DNA of 64,000 bases from Oegoconia quadripuncta. Lineage: Eukaryota; Arthropoda; Insecta; Lepidoptera; Autostichidae. Within the stretch, counting starts at the first letter, position 1; each line of letters starts with the position of its first letter. The stretch covers positions 33,325,242-33,389,241 of the forward strand of contig OX438743.1 of assembly GCA_949316235.1 (NCBI GenBank), written 5' to 3'. A program made the position numbers and the translations under genes. The notes under the pieces are model-generated. The model had not been told where the DNA came from and did no database searches. It saw only the letters and a list, made by a program, of their open reading frames with translations. Shown here in pieces: positions 46,270 through 57,239 of this stretch.

Positions 46270-47310
46270 GGTTCCCAAGAATGTGCGATTGCTAACCCCT
46301 CTATGGAAAATCCCCTATACATAAACTGATGCAAATCACGCTTCTGTCAAATGGTAAACTTCTATGTGATGTTCAAGTTAAGGTTGGTTTGAATTTGACA
46401 TGAAACTTAGACCTTATGTATGAAAGAAACCGTATGGATGCGCATAAATCATGAAACTATTGAACCAAAAAACACTTCGGCATATTATAAGTTCCACGAT
46501 TGATTTAGGTCTACCACCGTCTTATCTAAGTTTACCGCCAAGCAGCATTGTTGTGTGCCGGCTCTCTCTGATAAGATGGACAGTTACCAAAAAAGTTAAT
46601 TTTATAGCTTTGACATCAGGCATGCTTTATATAAGGTGTTGACCCCTTGTGGTTTAAAAAAAAACCGGTCAAATTCGATTCCGACCCCGCGGAATAGGAA
46701 CCATTGTCATTGTCTGAATTTACATATTCAAATACAAATACCTTTTTGTAGTTGTTTAGTGTATTTTTGTATGGAGTTTGTATGGACTTTTTACAAACCC
46801 ATATGCGTTTCATAAATTGTTTTACTGTTACCTGTAAACTAGCGAAGCAGAGCCTACTTAGCTGTGATAAATTTTCCTTACAATTTGTTTATGCTACTTG
46901 AATACAGGTACCTACGTAACGTGAATACTTTTAAGCTTTAAAAGTGTCAGGTTTAGCTGAGAGGGGGTGGAGATACATTACTCTAAACAAAAATGACCAC
47001 TTTGATCAAATTCCTATAGATATTGAAATTGTCGAGCAGAATTAACAACAGAATTTGCTCGAAGGTGAACCTCAGGTCCATGTCCACTGCAGGCTGCGGA
47101 TGCAATTATATTTGCAAATTAAGGCTTCTTGACTTTAGAAATTTTAATAATGTACATATCTATAAAACCTAGCAGTGTTCGTCCGATGTCACGTAGGCAC
47201 GTTTAGGAGTCTGTATTTTAACAATGAAATTGGTTATCGTATGTATGTATATTCATAGGTTTGTCGCGCATGGTGATGCATTTAGGTAAGATGTTTACTA
47301 AGCATTTTGC
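46270..47310. other. Gene-poor stretch
   Basis: Around 46500-46640 there are decayed words shared with the LINE 3' UTR region at 40860-40950 (CTAAGTTTACCGCC, CAGCATTGTTGTGTGCCGG). No gene recognised. Confidence 0.35.
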
Positions 47311-47317
47311 ACACTTC

Positions 47318-47515
47318 CAGACTAATATACTATATAAATGTGAAACTCACTCTGTCTGTTCTGTTTGTTACCTTTTCACGATTAAACCGATCGTATTGAA
47401 ATTTGGTAGAGAGGTTGGCCGAGACTTGGAGGAGGACATAACTTTCTTTTCAACCTGAAAAAGTCTGCGATGAAATAAATCCACGGGGGCGAAGATACGG
47501 GCGGACAGCGCGTGA
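47318..47515 (+). mobile_element. Helitron-like or retroposed repeat, second family
   Basis: CTAATATACTATATAAATGT, then CTCTGTCTGTTCTGTTTGTT, ATTGAAATTTGGTAGAGAGG, GGAGGACATAACTTTC and ACGGGGGCGAAGATACGGGC. The layout is that of abundant lepidopteran repeats that begin CTAATATTATAAATGCGAAA and end GCGGGCAACAGCTAGT. Single copy here, so classification is tentative. Confidence 0.45.
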
Positions 47516-47519
47516 TCAT

Positions 47520-49020
47520 TAATATTTAATTCTATAAGTCAATGATAAGGTTTTTGCCATCGACTCGCTAAGAAGAAGAATTCAATGATCAGTAATGGGG
47601 TTGGATGTGATTTGAGATGTATGATGGCAATAATAGTTTATAGAGGTACCCATGTCTCTATCAAGTTTCTACTGATACATTAGGTCAAACACATGAATTT
47701 TGGCTTTAGGTTAGCCAGGAAGAGACTTGGCCATGGACCCATGCCCTCTTTTGGTGAGAGGAGAGAGTGCCTCAGCAGTGGGAATATGTTGTCTATCTTT
47801 TTAGATTCAATAAAGATTTTACTATTTATATTTTAACGGCCTCCTTCGCACCATGGAGGACACAATATACGGAAGGCGCAGGTTGAATTTCCATTATACT
47901 TGTTGATATTCGGTTTGGATGGTAGTAGGAAATTCTGAAGGTGCGGTCGGTCTGCATGCGACAGCTATTTTACTCGTACTTTTAGTGCTACAAAGCAGTG
48001 ACCTGTATGCGCATGTTAATGGAAAGCTGTGGAATAACGGAACGCAGAAAACTTATAAAATTGCTGTGCGGTTTTAGATACCACACACCTGACTTGTACG
48101 TCTGTATATGTGATGGCACGTGATGGCAATGTAAGTTACCACAATGCTAATTGACCAGTATGTGTGCGGGAGACGAGAGCATGCCATCTTTTCATTCACA
48201 TACACTACTTAGGCAGGTAATCACTTTACGCTATGTGAACTTCTTTGCTTCTTTGTCTAACTATGATATGAAAATAAATGAATAAAATTTAGTATTCATA
48301 CCTACTTAATACCTGTAAAGTGGGGGTTTTTGGGAATTCTTTCGCATAATTATTATCGTCTATATTAATTCTGTGCCAACGTGTAGGTAGGGTATTGTTG
48401 AATAGGTAGAATAACATTACTTAAAAATTTGGATAATCCCTGAGAAATAAAGTGAAGATATCATCCAGTGCAAAAGCTTCTAACTTATTACGTCTCTCTT
48501 TTTGCGTCGGGGGTTAAAAATACTAAATGAGAAAACTGCTACCAGAAGAAAATTGACAAGGAAAAACGATTCCCGTAAATTGATCAATTATGGGACTTAA
48601 ATATTTCGTTACATGCACATTTTTTTTGGGGTATAAATTTCCATCAACACGTGACGCCACATTGCTCACTTAAAATGTTGAATAACTCTTAAGGCTGCGC
48701 CGAGCGAAAGACGCGCGCGCTGTTTAGGTATTTCGCTTGATGCGAATGTGCGTATGGCAGACCGAACACCGTCCGAGCGTAAACATATGTAACTCACATT
48801 TTCTTTATTGGAGGTTGTATTGGATTTCTTCTCGCAATAATTTTCAGGGCTATTTAGTATCAATTATTTTTACTTTGTCTACTCCTTTTTAATATTGACC
48901 AAATGTGCTAAAAATTAAAACAAAATCCTTGTTAAATTTAATTTTTATTGATCTTTTAGGAAAGTTTATCAATAATGTAAAACTATTGGTGATGTTGCAA
49001 AATCTACAGATTATAAAACG
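47520..49020. other. Gene-poor stretch
   Basis: The segment at 47700-47790 (GAAGAGACTTGGCCATGGAC, CAGCAGTGGGAATATG) resembles LINE 3' sequence. The minus open frame at 48666-48863 overlaps a CG-rich piece (48690-48780) and has no family match. A GTTTTTGCCATCGACTCGCT AAGAAGAAGAA word near 47551 recurs near 19266. Confidence 0.35.
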
Positions 49021-49022
49021 CA

Positions 49023-50460
49023 AAAGTTCAATTCAATTCAATTTATTAATGTGAAACACAGGTATAAAAGATGTTAGTAAATATTATGGTATGTGATCTA
49101 CTCCATTTTGATGATTGTGATCCATTTTGGCATACAAAAAAAATGGTTAGTTATTTATCTAAGGTAGGTACATAGGCTTATCTAAGATGGTAGGAATTTT
49201 TTGCAAAAAAAAAAAAAAACAAATATATTACAGTAGATACCCATTAGCTTAGTTTCGAAAATTAATATTATAATTCCATGTCAATTAGTAAGGACAATGT
49301 TAAAATTGTAAAATACGATTGAAATTGGTAAATAAAAATGTCAAATTGAAATGAAATTAGATTAAAATTACATAGTCATGGAATATTTAACATGAATTAT
49401 ATTCAGTCATTTATACATTATTCAACACATAGAGTCAATAATAATATAACAAGTCAAATAGTAACTCAATGCAAATTAACAACTGCAAATTTAAATTAGG
49501 TGCTGTTTTCCCGCTCAGAAACAATCAAGCAGATTTGTCATTCAAGAAATCTTTAATGGAATAATGTGTTTTTCTATTAAATATTTAAACAACGAACTCT
49601 TGAATGTACTTAGATCATGAAATTCTCGAATGAATTTAGGTATCTTATTGTATATTATTGGTGCCATTGCAAAGATGCTATTTCTAAAAAGTGTAGTTTT
49701 ACAGGATACTAAACGTAACTGATCACGTCGCCGTGCTCGTTTAACATGTTCAAAATGCTCAGGATTAGACCGAACAAAAATTGCAGTCTTGTAAATATAA
49801 ATAGAAGGAACCGTGAGTAAATTCAGCTGCTTATAGAAGGGTTTGCAAGAATCTGTGCGTCGCAAATTACAAATAACTCTTATACATCGCTTCTGGGCTA
49901 TAAACACTTGTTCATTGTCTGTGGCATTCCCCCAGAAAATTATACTATATCTCAGAGTAGAAGCTACGTAGCCATGATAGGCCGTAAGTACAGCTCCGCG
50001 GTTAACAGTTTTGCTTAAGATATGTAATGCATATGAGAACTTTGTTACTTTTTTGCATACTTCATTTATTTGTGTCGTCCATTCCATGTTACTGTCAATA
50101 TTAATACCCAAGAATTGAGTTACTGATGCTTCATCCACCCTTTTACTATTATATTGTACATTTGTTGTCATATTTAAATGGTTTCTTTGTTTAAAGTTCA
50201 TTATTTTCGTTTTGTCCAGGTTAATCTTAAGGTTATTACATTCCAACCAGTCAATGATAGATGAAAGACTGCTGTTGATATCCTCTTCATCCTCATATAC
50301 CACAGTGCTATCATCGGCAAATAACACCATAGGATGATTTGTAGATTTCGGAATGTCATTTATATATATTAGAAAAAGGAGTGGGCCTAATACACTGGCC
50401 TTGAGGTACACCGTAGTGCACATGTCTAGTTCCAGATGTATAGGATTGTATGTATGTATA
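49023..50460 (-). mobile_element. 5'-truncated LINE (Jockey/CR1-type reverse transcriptase end)
   Basis: Minus-strand frame 49542-50423 encodes the C-terminal half of a non-LTR reverse transcriptase: SVLGPLLFLIYINDIP, then LFADDSTVVYED with the catalytic FADD, LKINLDKTKIMNF, QFLGINIDSNMEW, and the thumb and C-terminal region ending IPLKIS. The upstream part TSGTRHVHYGVPQG is in another frame, so there is a frameshift near 50390. The sequence loses LINE character near 50460, the truncation point. The 3' end, on the plus strand, is TTCAATTCAATTCAATTTAT at about 49028. It would have encoded target-primed reverse transcription and is dead on arrival. It has inserted into the exon described at 50461-50615. 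Confidence 0.88.
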
Positions 50461-50615
50461 CAACCAAGTGCTGAGTTATGACTTGAAATTTCTTGTAGTT
50501 GTTGATAAATGTAAGTAAAATTTATAAGTCTGTTTCCGTTTATTGTAATTTCTTCTTGCTTTTCATTTTCAATATCTATATTTAATTCAAAATCAGACGT
50601 TTCTTGCGGAGATTC
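50461..50615 (-). pseudogene. Exon interrupted by LINE; Mutator-like-domain protein fragment
   Basis: After the acceptor TTTTTTTAG the frame reads ESPQETSDFELNIDIENEKQ, then EEITINGNRLINFTYIYQQL, then QEISSHNSALGC, where the LINE begins. The pattern of Asn-Arg-Leu-Ile-Asn-Phe followed by a helix and HN..GC resembles the N-terminal part of insect proteins carrying a Mutator-like transposase domain, usually uncharacterised in function. Phase is continuous with the exon at 50960-51056. The expected cysteine-rich continuation is absent on the far side of the LINE, so the gene is truncated. Confidence 0.5.
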
Positions 50616-50715
50616 CTAAAAAAAACAGCATTACTAGTAGTTGTCCAAAATAAGTTATTCAGTCAATTATGAAAACTCTTATCAAATGTCCAATTGAATT
50701 AAGTGCGTTCCTTGT

Positions 50716-50920
50716 GTACGGTGAATGTATCTATGTAACATAACAAAGAACTTACACTATGGAGACTTTGTCGAAAAAAAAATTCACTCCCCAATCCCCA
50801 AACAAATCGGCAATCAGCTGATCGAAATTAGGATGGGAAATAAATTTTTTGTTATTTTTTTTCAACCATGTCGCCACAGTGAAAGTCGTTTGTTATGTTA
50901 CATACCTACATTCACCGTAC
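50716..50920. mobile_element. MITE with GTACGGTGAATGTA ends, in intron of broken gene
   Basis: Inverted ends of about 32 bp: GTACGGTGAATGTATCTATG with TAACATAACAAA at the left, and TTTGTTATGTTACATACC with ATTCACCGTAC at the right. They differ by one or two bases. About 205 bp, with no coding sequence. It lies between the two exons at 50461 and 50960. Confidence 0.8.
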
Positions 50921-50959
50921 AAATTGGACCTTATATTTGCTACAATTACAAGAACTGAC

Positions 50960-51056
50960 CTGTTCATTATCAATTTGCGTTGTAGTTTTATTTTTTTTCT
51001 TGAATCTCGTCTTGCTTATTAATTTATAATATCTTTTTTTACGGTTTCCGATTTTA
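50960..51056 (-). pseudogene. Upstream exon of the LINE-interrupted gene
   Basis: A 97-nt exon between TTTGTTTCAG and GAACAG|GTCAGT. Apart from one leading base it reads KIGNRKKRYYKLISKTRFKK, then KNKTTTQIDNEQ, a basic nuclear-localisation-like segment. It ends on a codon boundary that fits the next exon. There is no ATG inside it, and the frame cannot be carried cleanly into the GC-rich exon upstream, so the start codon is unplaced. Confidence 0.5.
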
Positions 51057-51211
51057 CTGAAACAAATAATAGTTTATTACTGTAATGAATGACGTCATTG
51101 CAGTTTTCTTAACTTGGCTCATCTTGTCGAACTCCACCCAACTAGACCAATATTTTGTCAATCCGAAATTTTATTTCGAAAAAATAATGAATGATTAAAT
51201 AAGTGAAAGAA

Positions 51212-51318
51212 TACTCTTTATTGCACAAGAAATGAAACAACAGTAATATAGGTACTACAGTTATGATAAACTACATTGTACAACTTCGGTGACCTCTTCC
51301 GGACAACCGGTGGTTAAA
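51212..51318 (-). mobile_element. LINE 3' tail, minus orientation
   Basis: The plus strand reads TACTCTTTATTGCACAAGAA, then TAAACTACATTGTACAAC, then GACCTCTTCCGGACAACCGG. This is the same tail type as at 21710-21800. It lies in the first intron of the broken gene. Confidence 0.6.
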
Positions 51319-51574
51319 AGAAAATTAAAAATAAAAAAAAAAGAGAGGTTATTAGAAAGGACAGCTTTACAAAAAATATATGATAATATAACATGACAGA
51401 CCAAACCAGAATAAAGTTGCTACGCAACTGACCAATGTCTTAATGAAAGTACAGAACAATAACCTAAATGTAATATGTACATACATCACATATACTTAAC
51501 TAATGTAACGTCTCTTGGTATTTTTTGTATGCAAGAAAAAGTTAGCAGTCTATTTAAAACTCCGAAAAATATAC

Positions 51575-51730
51575 TTACACCGTTTTCGGCCGTCGCCGGT
51601 ACACGAAATGACGCGATCGGTGTGTATGTGGCGCTCAACAAAGTGACGTGCGCTCGCTCTGAACACTTGTGGGCGACTGAATCACAGCGATGCGCGACAT
51701 TATTTTATATCGCCGCGCGGCCGCCATAGT
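51575..51730 (-). promoter_or_regulatory. GC-rich first exon and promoter candidate
   Basis: A compact CG-rich block. On the minus strand it runs from GCGGCCGCGCGGCGATATAA to GGCCGAAAACGGTGTAAGTA, which holds a good donor (GGT|GTAAGT). Short ATGs near 51727 and 51700 lead to a TGA before the donor, so the exon is probably untranslated. It is positioned as exon 1 of the interrupted gene to its left. Confidence 0.45.
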
Positions 51731-51734
51731 AAAA

Positions 51735-53980
51735 ATGTATGGCGGATTTGAAGCGCATTTTGATAAATTCATATCTTAATTGCCTAATACAATTTTTTAT
51801 ATTGGAGACGGTAAATTTGTAGTATAAACACTCCTGTTTCGGTTGAACTAAAAATAAGCGTAGATTTCTAATGTTATAAACTAAAAAAATACTTAACGCC
51901 ACCATACGTTTTTTGCATTTTTGTCTAACTTTCCGTAATTTTGTAGAGTAATGTATAAATAATTTTAACATTTTTCCACGGAGTAAATATTTAGACATTC
52001 TTCGTCATGGTAAAAGTATTTTTTTAAAATGTGTATATCAAGTATTGTTGAATTTATCAACTTAACAGTAACTGCTGTTTTAGCACATTTCCCTCGGCGC
52101 AGGCTTAAACTACAGTGGCACAATCTTTTTCGTTTGGGCACTATTTAGCACTAGTTTAGCTCAGTTTTTGACATTGTATTACATACAATTCTGGCATCAC
52201 GTACGTAAAATTGAAGAGGAAAATTATCACAGTTAAGTAGACTATTTATTTATGAGTAATAGTCAACCTCGTACTTGGGACAGTACAAAGTTCATAGACA
52301 AATTGTCACAAATCGACTGCTAAAAGCTTTGTATTGTAATGTTTTCGACTACGGTACCCTTCTGCAAGTGGTACAACACACACTTGACCGTTTTTTCGGA
52401 TGAAGTTTAACATCGCGTGATTATTGAATATTTGATTTGAATACAGTTGTTTTATTGAATATTAATAACTGTAGCACCAGTTAAAGGGTCACTGACAGTT
52501 GAGTTTGTGTATACCTACCGTTGTAACGACTGTAACTGATTGATTTTATATGGATTTATCTACGTATAGTATTCACAATTCATCTACCACTGTATGTAGC
52601 CACTGTATGTAGATATTTATAGACAGTAGACGGTCTGTCTAGCGTCTTCAAAATTGTTTAATATGTTGCTGTATTATGGTACACCTTTTGTTTGGTAGCT
52701 TGACAAGTTTTTTTTATGCCCATAATATCAAAGACCTAAGAAACCAATCACTCACTGAACTAAATCCGAAAACTATTTGAAATGTCAGTTGCATCCAATT
52801 GTTATGTAACATTTTATTGCGTTATATTCCATTATAAAATTATTTTTACTTTTTGTAACGTTTTTTGATACTTAGAAATACTAGGAGACTAGAAACTATT
52901 AAAAGATTAGATAGCGATTCCCGCGGCGGTGACGTATGAAGCCATTACAATGACTCTCATTACTTGACACTGGCAAAATTCATAAGAGTTGCCACTAAAC
53001 AAACTGGAACTGAACTGGACTCCCATTATTTGACAGTTGCTTTATTATAGTGGATATTCATTTGAAAACAACTTCACCGAGAATCGAACCCATAACTGCA
53101 AATCGATGTTAGACGTGACCCTAGGAGGTGATTAGCTTACATGCACATTATAATTTTTCTACATTTTTTGCAAGCATTAACATTAAAAATTTTAAATGTC
53201 AAGATGTTTTTATTACCGACTGATAATGTATCATAATTACCTACTACGCTTGTCAATGATAAAGTTAGATGGTATAGTTTTTATTCACACCGGAAGTACC
53301 TATATGATCACTAGATATGTATGTATAATACGTAAGAAAGTTTTTCGCCGTGAACTTTTTACTCGTCAGTTGTTTGCCTGAGCAATAATGCGTGAATAAC
53401 GATCGTTTGCGAGCCGCCTTAATTTACGTAACTTTACATAACATAGGTAAGGGAGACAACTCGTTGTTTCTAAGTTCAATGGTGAAAGTAACTGTGTAAG
53501 TAGGTTGAAAGTAGGTACTTCGCAAGTAGGCGCTTTGACCTATAAAAATGTTTACACAAATGCGAAGCTACCTTTTGTTTTCGTAATGCGCTTAAGTGGT
53601 TTAAAATAGAAATGTGGTAATTTGTCGGTTTTGAGGTTAAATAAATAGATGTTGAAATGTGTTGGTTTCGTCTACTTCAATGGACAAATTGATCCGAAAC
53701 TATGTCGAAGTACCTATTGCGTATAAGTTAGCATACAGCGAGAGGCCTACTTACGGTACAATGGTATGGGCATGGCACCTATAGTTTAAAATGTTTATTG
53801 GTAGCAAACTGTACTTCACAGGAAGATACATCTGGATCAGGAAGATAACTCTTGTCCTGTTCGTTGAAACCAATCGACCGAGTTTACGACGTTTCTAAAA
53901 CTTACGTTCCTCCTTCTAGTTCGTTGAAGTCTTTATTATGAAAACTAGAATTATTTAGAATAAATTCTAAGTTGAGTTCG
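51735..53980. other. Gene-poor stretch
   Basis: AT-rich, with no supported gene or repeat. The word ACTCCCATTATTTGACA near 53020 pairs loosely with similar words near 52955 (CTCTCATTACTTGACA), a small local duplication. Confidence 0.35.
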
Positions 53981-53984
53981 ATTG

Positions 53985-54065
53985 TCGTAGTCCTCTCATT
54001 AGGAGAGGGTTAGGCCTTAATCCACCACGCGGGCCCAATGCGGCTTGGTGGATTTGGGTCTGATA
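53985..54065 (-). repeat. Dispersed repeat (relative of 2340 copy)
   Basis: CCTCTCATTAGGAGAGGGTT, AGGCCTTAATCCACCACGCG and GGCCCAATGCGGCTTGGTGG match, inverted, the layout of the repeat at 2340-2480 and of the copy at 61382-61512. Confidence 0.5.
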
Positions 54066-54217
54066 GTGGCTGAAGTTCTCGTATGAAGTGGACATCCGGG
54101 AAATAACCGCGCCAGACATTGCTCGACACGAAAAATGCATTTCTTTTGGGAAATTACTCCTCATGTTTCTTATTCTAGTTGGAAATTTTACGCTACTGAC
54201 ATTTTGGAACCTTAGTT

Positions 54218-54532
54218 TTGTATCTTGCAGGTAAACCTGGATCGCGTTCTTCGTTCACTGTGCAAGGAATAATCCTATGTAGTGGTGGACCTCCTTGTCG
54301 TTTTAACTATGGCGCATTGGATATTTATTTCAGAATGTTGTTTTGTACCCTCTGCACTATCATTATCTGGGAATTACAGGCGGGGCCCCACAGTTGGATA
54401 CCGTTCGCGTTGGCTTTAGTGCTGTTTTATAAATTAGCAGTTTTAGTAAACTGCATAGGGAAAGTAAGATTGTTTATCAGTAATTTTGTGCTATTTGAAA
54501 TTAAACTGCAACCAGAAGCGTATTTTCCTTAG
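54218..54532 (+). other. Unassigned open frame with hydrophobic segments
   Basis: A 104-codon frame follows an acceptor-like TATCTTGCAG. It contains hydrophobic stretches (MLFCTLCTIIIWEL and FALALVLFYKLAVLVNCI). I do not recognise a family, no partner exon is apparent, and codon context is not convincing. Recorded because it is among the longer plus-strand frames in a region otherwise lacking genes. Confidence 0.2.
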
Positions 54533-54539
54533 GGCCCAA

Positions 54540-55790
54540 CGGTCATTTACTCGGGGCGGCTAAGCTGCCGTCCTCCTCTTAATCGGCTTGCGAAATGAGA
54601 AAAATATCTACAAATATACACCAAAAATAGCCAATATGTAGTGTGACGAGCATGGTCGCGAAATACTTTAAAGAGGCGTTCCTTTTATCGACATAATATT
54701 TACGCATAATACATACGCAAGTTTGTCGGAACAGCAGTGACAAAGTAGTATGCAATGGGTTCGTTTTATTCCCTGAAAAATATTTGCGGTGTCGTATAAC
54801 TTAAACAGTGAGAACTCAAAAAACTTAAACAATCGCAAAAATTTCCTTATTTAGATTTATTTGTATGTTATTAATTTCATCCACTTTTTTAGAACTATGG
54901 TATGAACTTTGTTGCAATAAAGAATAGGGTCATGCATGATTTATTAATAATGTAATCTCGAGAGCAGCTCGCTGCCCAAGAAACCACCCGGAAACATTCG
55001 TTCTAAGTATAAATACTGATTACCGAAGTCAATCGACTATAGTTCTACTTTTTATTGATGACTTGTTTCGCATTATTGCCGCCAAATAATAGGGTGGCAA
55101 ATCATAGTAACTCGGTCACGCGAAATTTTACAATATCCCAGTATTTAAATTAGTTATTTGGTAAGTAGTTATTGAACTATCTACTTTACCTTTCCGCTGT
55201 AGAAAGCGGCAGAGGGTTTATGTTTGATAACTGTTATGCTGTAAACTTGTACGGTACATGGTACATATGACAATAGCAAACAATGCCATCTCGGTGCCGT
55301 TGTCACTATGCGTGGGACTGACAAATGAGGTATACTAAGCTCTATATTATAGGGCCTATAACCTCATAGAGGACATTGTTGTTATTACTACAACTACAAT
55401 TTATTTATAAGTTAATTGTTTAGGGGCATTAAAATCTGTTCTTTATTCGAGGTTAATTTTTAGTGCAAAGCTTTCGTTCCTGTTCGTATAAGGTTCATCA
55501 ACATCAGCCCTACATGCCCTGGTGGACCACTGGTTTGAATAAAAACGACTGTCTTCAATTAAAAGCAACCTGTAGGTAGTTTGCTCATAATTTTTCAATA
55601 GAATGCGGCACTTACTCCAATACATCCACTACTGAACACTTCTGTCTCTTTTTATTTTGGAAGCACTGCAAACAAAATAAGTCCAAAATAAGTCCAAGAA
55701 GTTTGATTATAAAACTTGCAGGCACTGGTCGGAAGACATTTAAATTAAGAACAATCTGTGTTCGCTCGTTCTAAATTTAAATAATAAAAA
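54540..55790. other. Gene-poor stretch
   Basis: A TTGCAATAAAGAATAGGG tail near 54913 looks like a LINE end. No other feature supported. Confidence 0.35.
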
Positions 55791-55799
55791 AAATTAGCT

Positions 55800-56045
55800 G
55801 CGCAACATTATGTCGAGTTTTAGTGAAACATTAATTTTATACGTATTAATCTTCGATCTTCTGCAACCTACAACAGAACTGGTAGTGATAGATTTTCTAG
55901 ATATTTTCATTTTAGCGTCTGCTTTACTAGGCCTCACATTACGTGATTTAACATTTAAATACGTATTTTTGCACTTTTCTGCACTGTGCAACAATCCATA
56001 CCCATTGTTCATTGATAGTAACCCACCTATGGACTGACCGCGCAA
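55800..56045 (-). other. Coding-like minus-strand fragment, family unknown
   Basis: The frame reads GLLSMNNGYGLLHSAEKC, then NVKSRNVRPSKADAKMKISR, then KSITTSSVVGCRRSKINTYK, up to a stop. Residue choice and charge pattern look protein-like, but no start, splice partner or family is recognised. It may be an exon of an unlisted gene or an old transposon fragment. Confidence 0.25.
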
Positions 56046-56049
56046 AACG

Positions 56050-56990
56050 TTACTTAACTTCGCTAATCATTTTTGCGAATGAGTGCGGACTAAGAAAGTA
56101 CTTGGCCGAGGCATATATGAGACAAAAGGCGAAAAGGGCCATGCTACAAGTTCCGCATCCATATCCGTGAAGTAGTTTCCGAGTCGGGCCTTATAATCTT
56201 CATATAATTAGTAGGTTCCAATTTTGGAGGAAGTGGCTGTAAAGTATGACTTTGGCTAGTCGCGCACTGCATGGCTATAGAAGACAATAACGAAGACCAT
56301 GCCTAGTCTTATGCCTAAGTCCACAATTGTAAACCTATTATCTGTTATAATTAATACCATATTTCTGTGGCGGTCACAAACAGTAACCAGGGGAATATTA
56401 AAGTAGTCACTACCCCAGAAACCTGAGTAGTAAACTTAAGTATATACAAGGTACCTTGTAACCCTTTTACGGACACAACGCTTGTAGACGTAATAACAAT
56501 AAATCCTCTATTGTGTCCGTGAAAGTGTTAATTAGTTTCTGATAAGATATGCATGAATACATGATTATAAACAAGTTTCCGAAAGAAACAAAATTTTTTA
56601 AATTCTTTTTTATTATCAATTGCAAATTGGCCACAATAATACTTGAAAGTGTGCTCTCAAAAAATAAATTTAAAAAGTTATTCAATTGGGAAGTAATATG
56701 CAAAAAACGTGGTTTATATCTGTAAAAATGGATTTTAAAAAGTTGTGTCTTTAGGGCAAGTTGTTCGTAATCGTGATTACATTGGTATCAAGAACTAATT
56801 AATATAGTCACCCTATAAATGCTGTTAATGTGATGTATTCACATACATCACATTAATGACCCCAGAGACCATTGTTAGACAATGCGTCATTGCAATTAAC
56901 ATTCTGCGGGACCCCAAAATCTACACTCCAATCTAATACCAAAGCGCTACAGAATGAATGAACTGTGAAGAATATTTGGTGGTGGTGGGA
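56050..56990. other. Gene-poor stretch with a short hairpin
   Basis: A perfect hairpin with 13-bp arms at 56825-56837 and 56844-56856 lies just after words shared with the inverted-repeat element at 33107-33650 (AAGTTGTTCGTAATC, CACCCTATA). Nothing else supported. Confidence 0.4.
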
Positions 56991-56993
56991 TTT

Positions 56994-57235
56994 GTCAACC
57001 GATTGGTATAGTGGAGAGTGACCCTGTCAACGAAACCAGCGGTTGCGGGTTCGAATCCTGCGAGGGGTAAATGTTTGTGGAATGAATACGAACATTTATT
57101 CCAGAGTCATGGATGTTTCTATAAATATTTATGTATTTTTATCCGTAATCTAGTATCCATAGTACAAGCTTTGCTTAGTTTGGTACTAGATGATTGGTGT
57201 AAGTGTCCAAATGTACCTAATATTATTACTCGAAA
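56994..57235 (+). mobile_element. tRNA-derived SINE, family B, near full length
   Basis: GTCAACCGATTGGTATAGTG, then AGCGGTTGCGGGTTCGAATC, CTGCGAGGGGTAAATGTTTG, TCCAGAGTCATGGATG, CTAGTATCCATAGTACAAGC and TAGATGATTGGTGTAAGTGT. Intact B box. It differs from family A in the tRNA-like head and in the tail. Confidence 0.8.
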
Positions 57236-57239
57236 TGAG

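Noticed and set aside
51705..51998. 97-codon minus-strand frame upstream of the GC block
   Set aside because: Lys/Leu-rich translation typical of AT-rich spacer, and it does not connect in frame to the candidate exon.
55810..56037. 75-codon hydrophobic plus-strand frame
   Set aside because: It is the complement of the more protein-like minus-strand frame at the same place.
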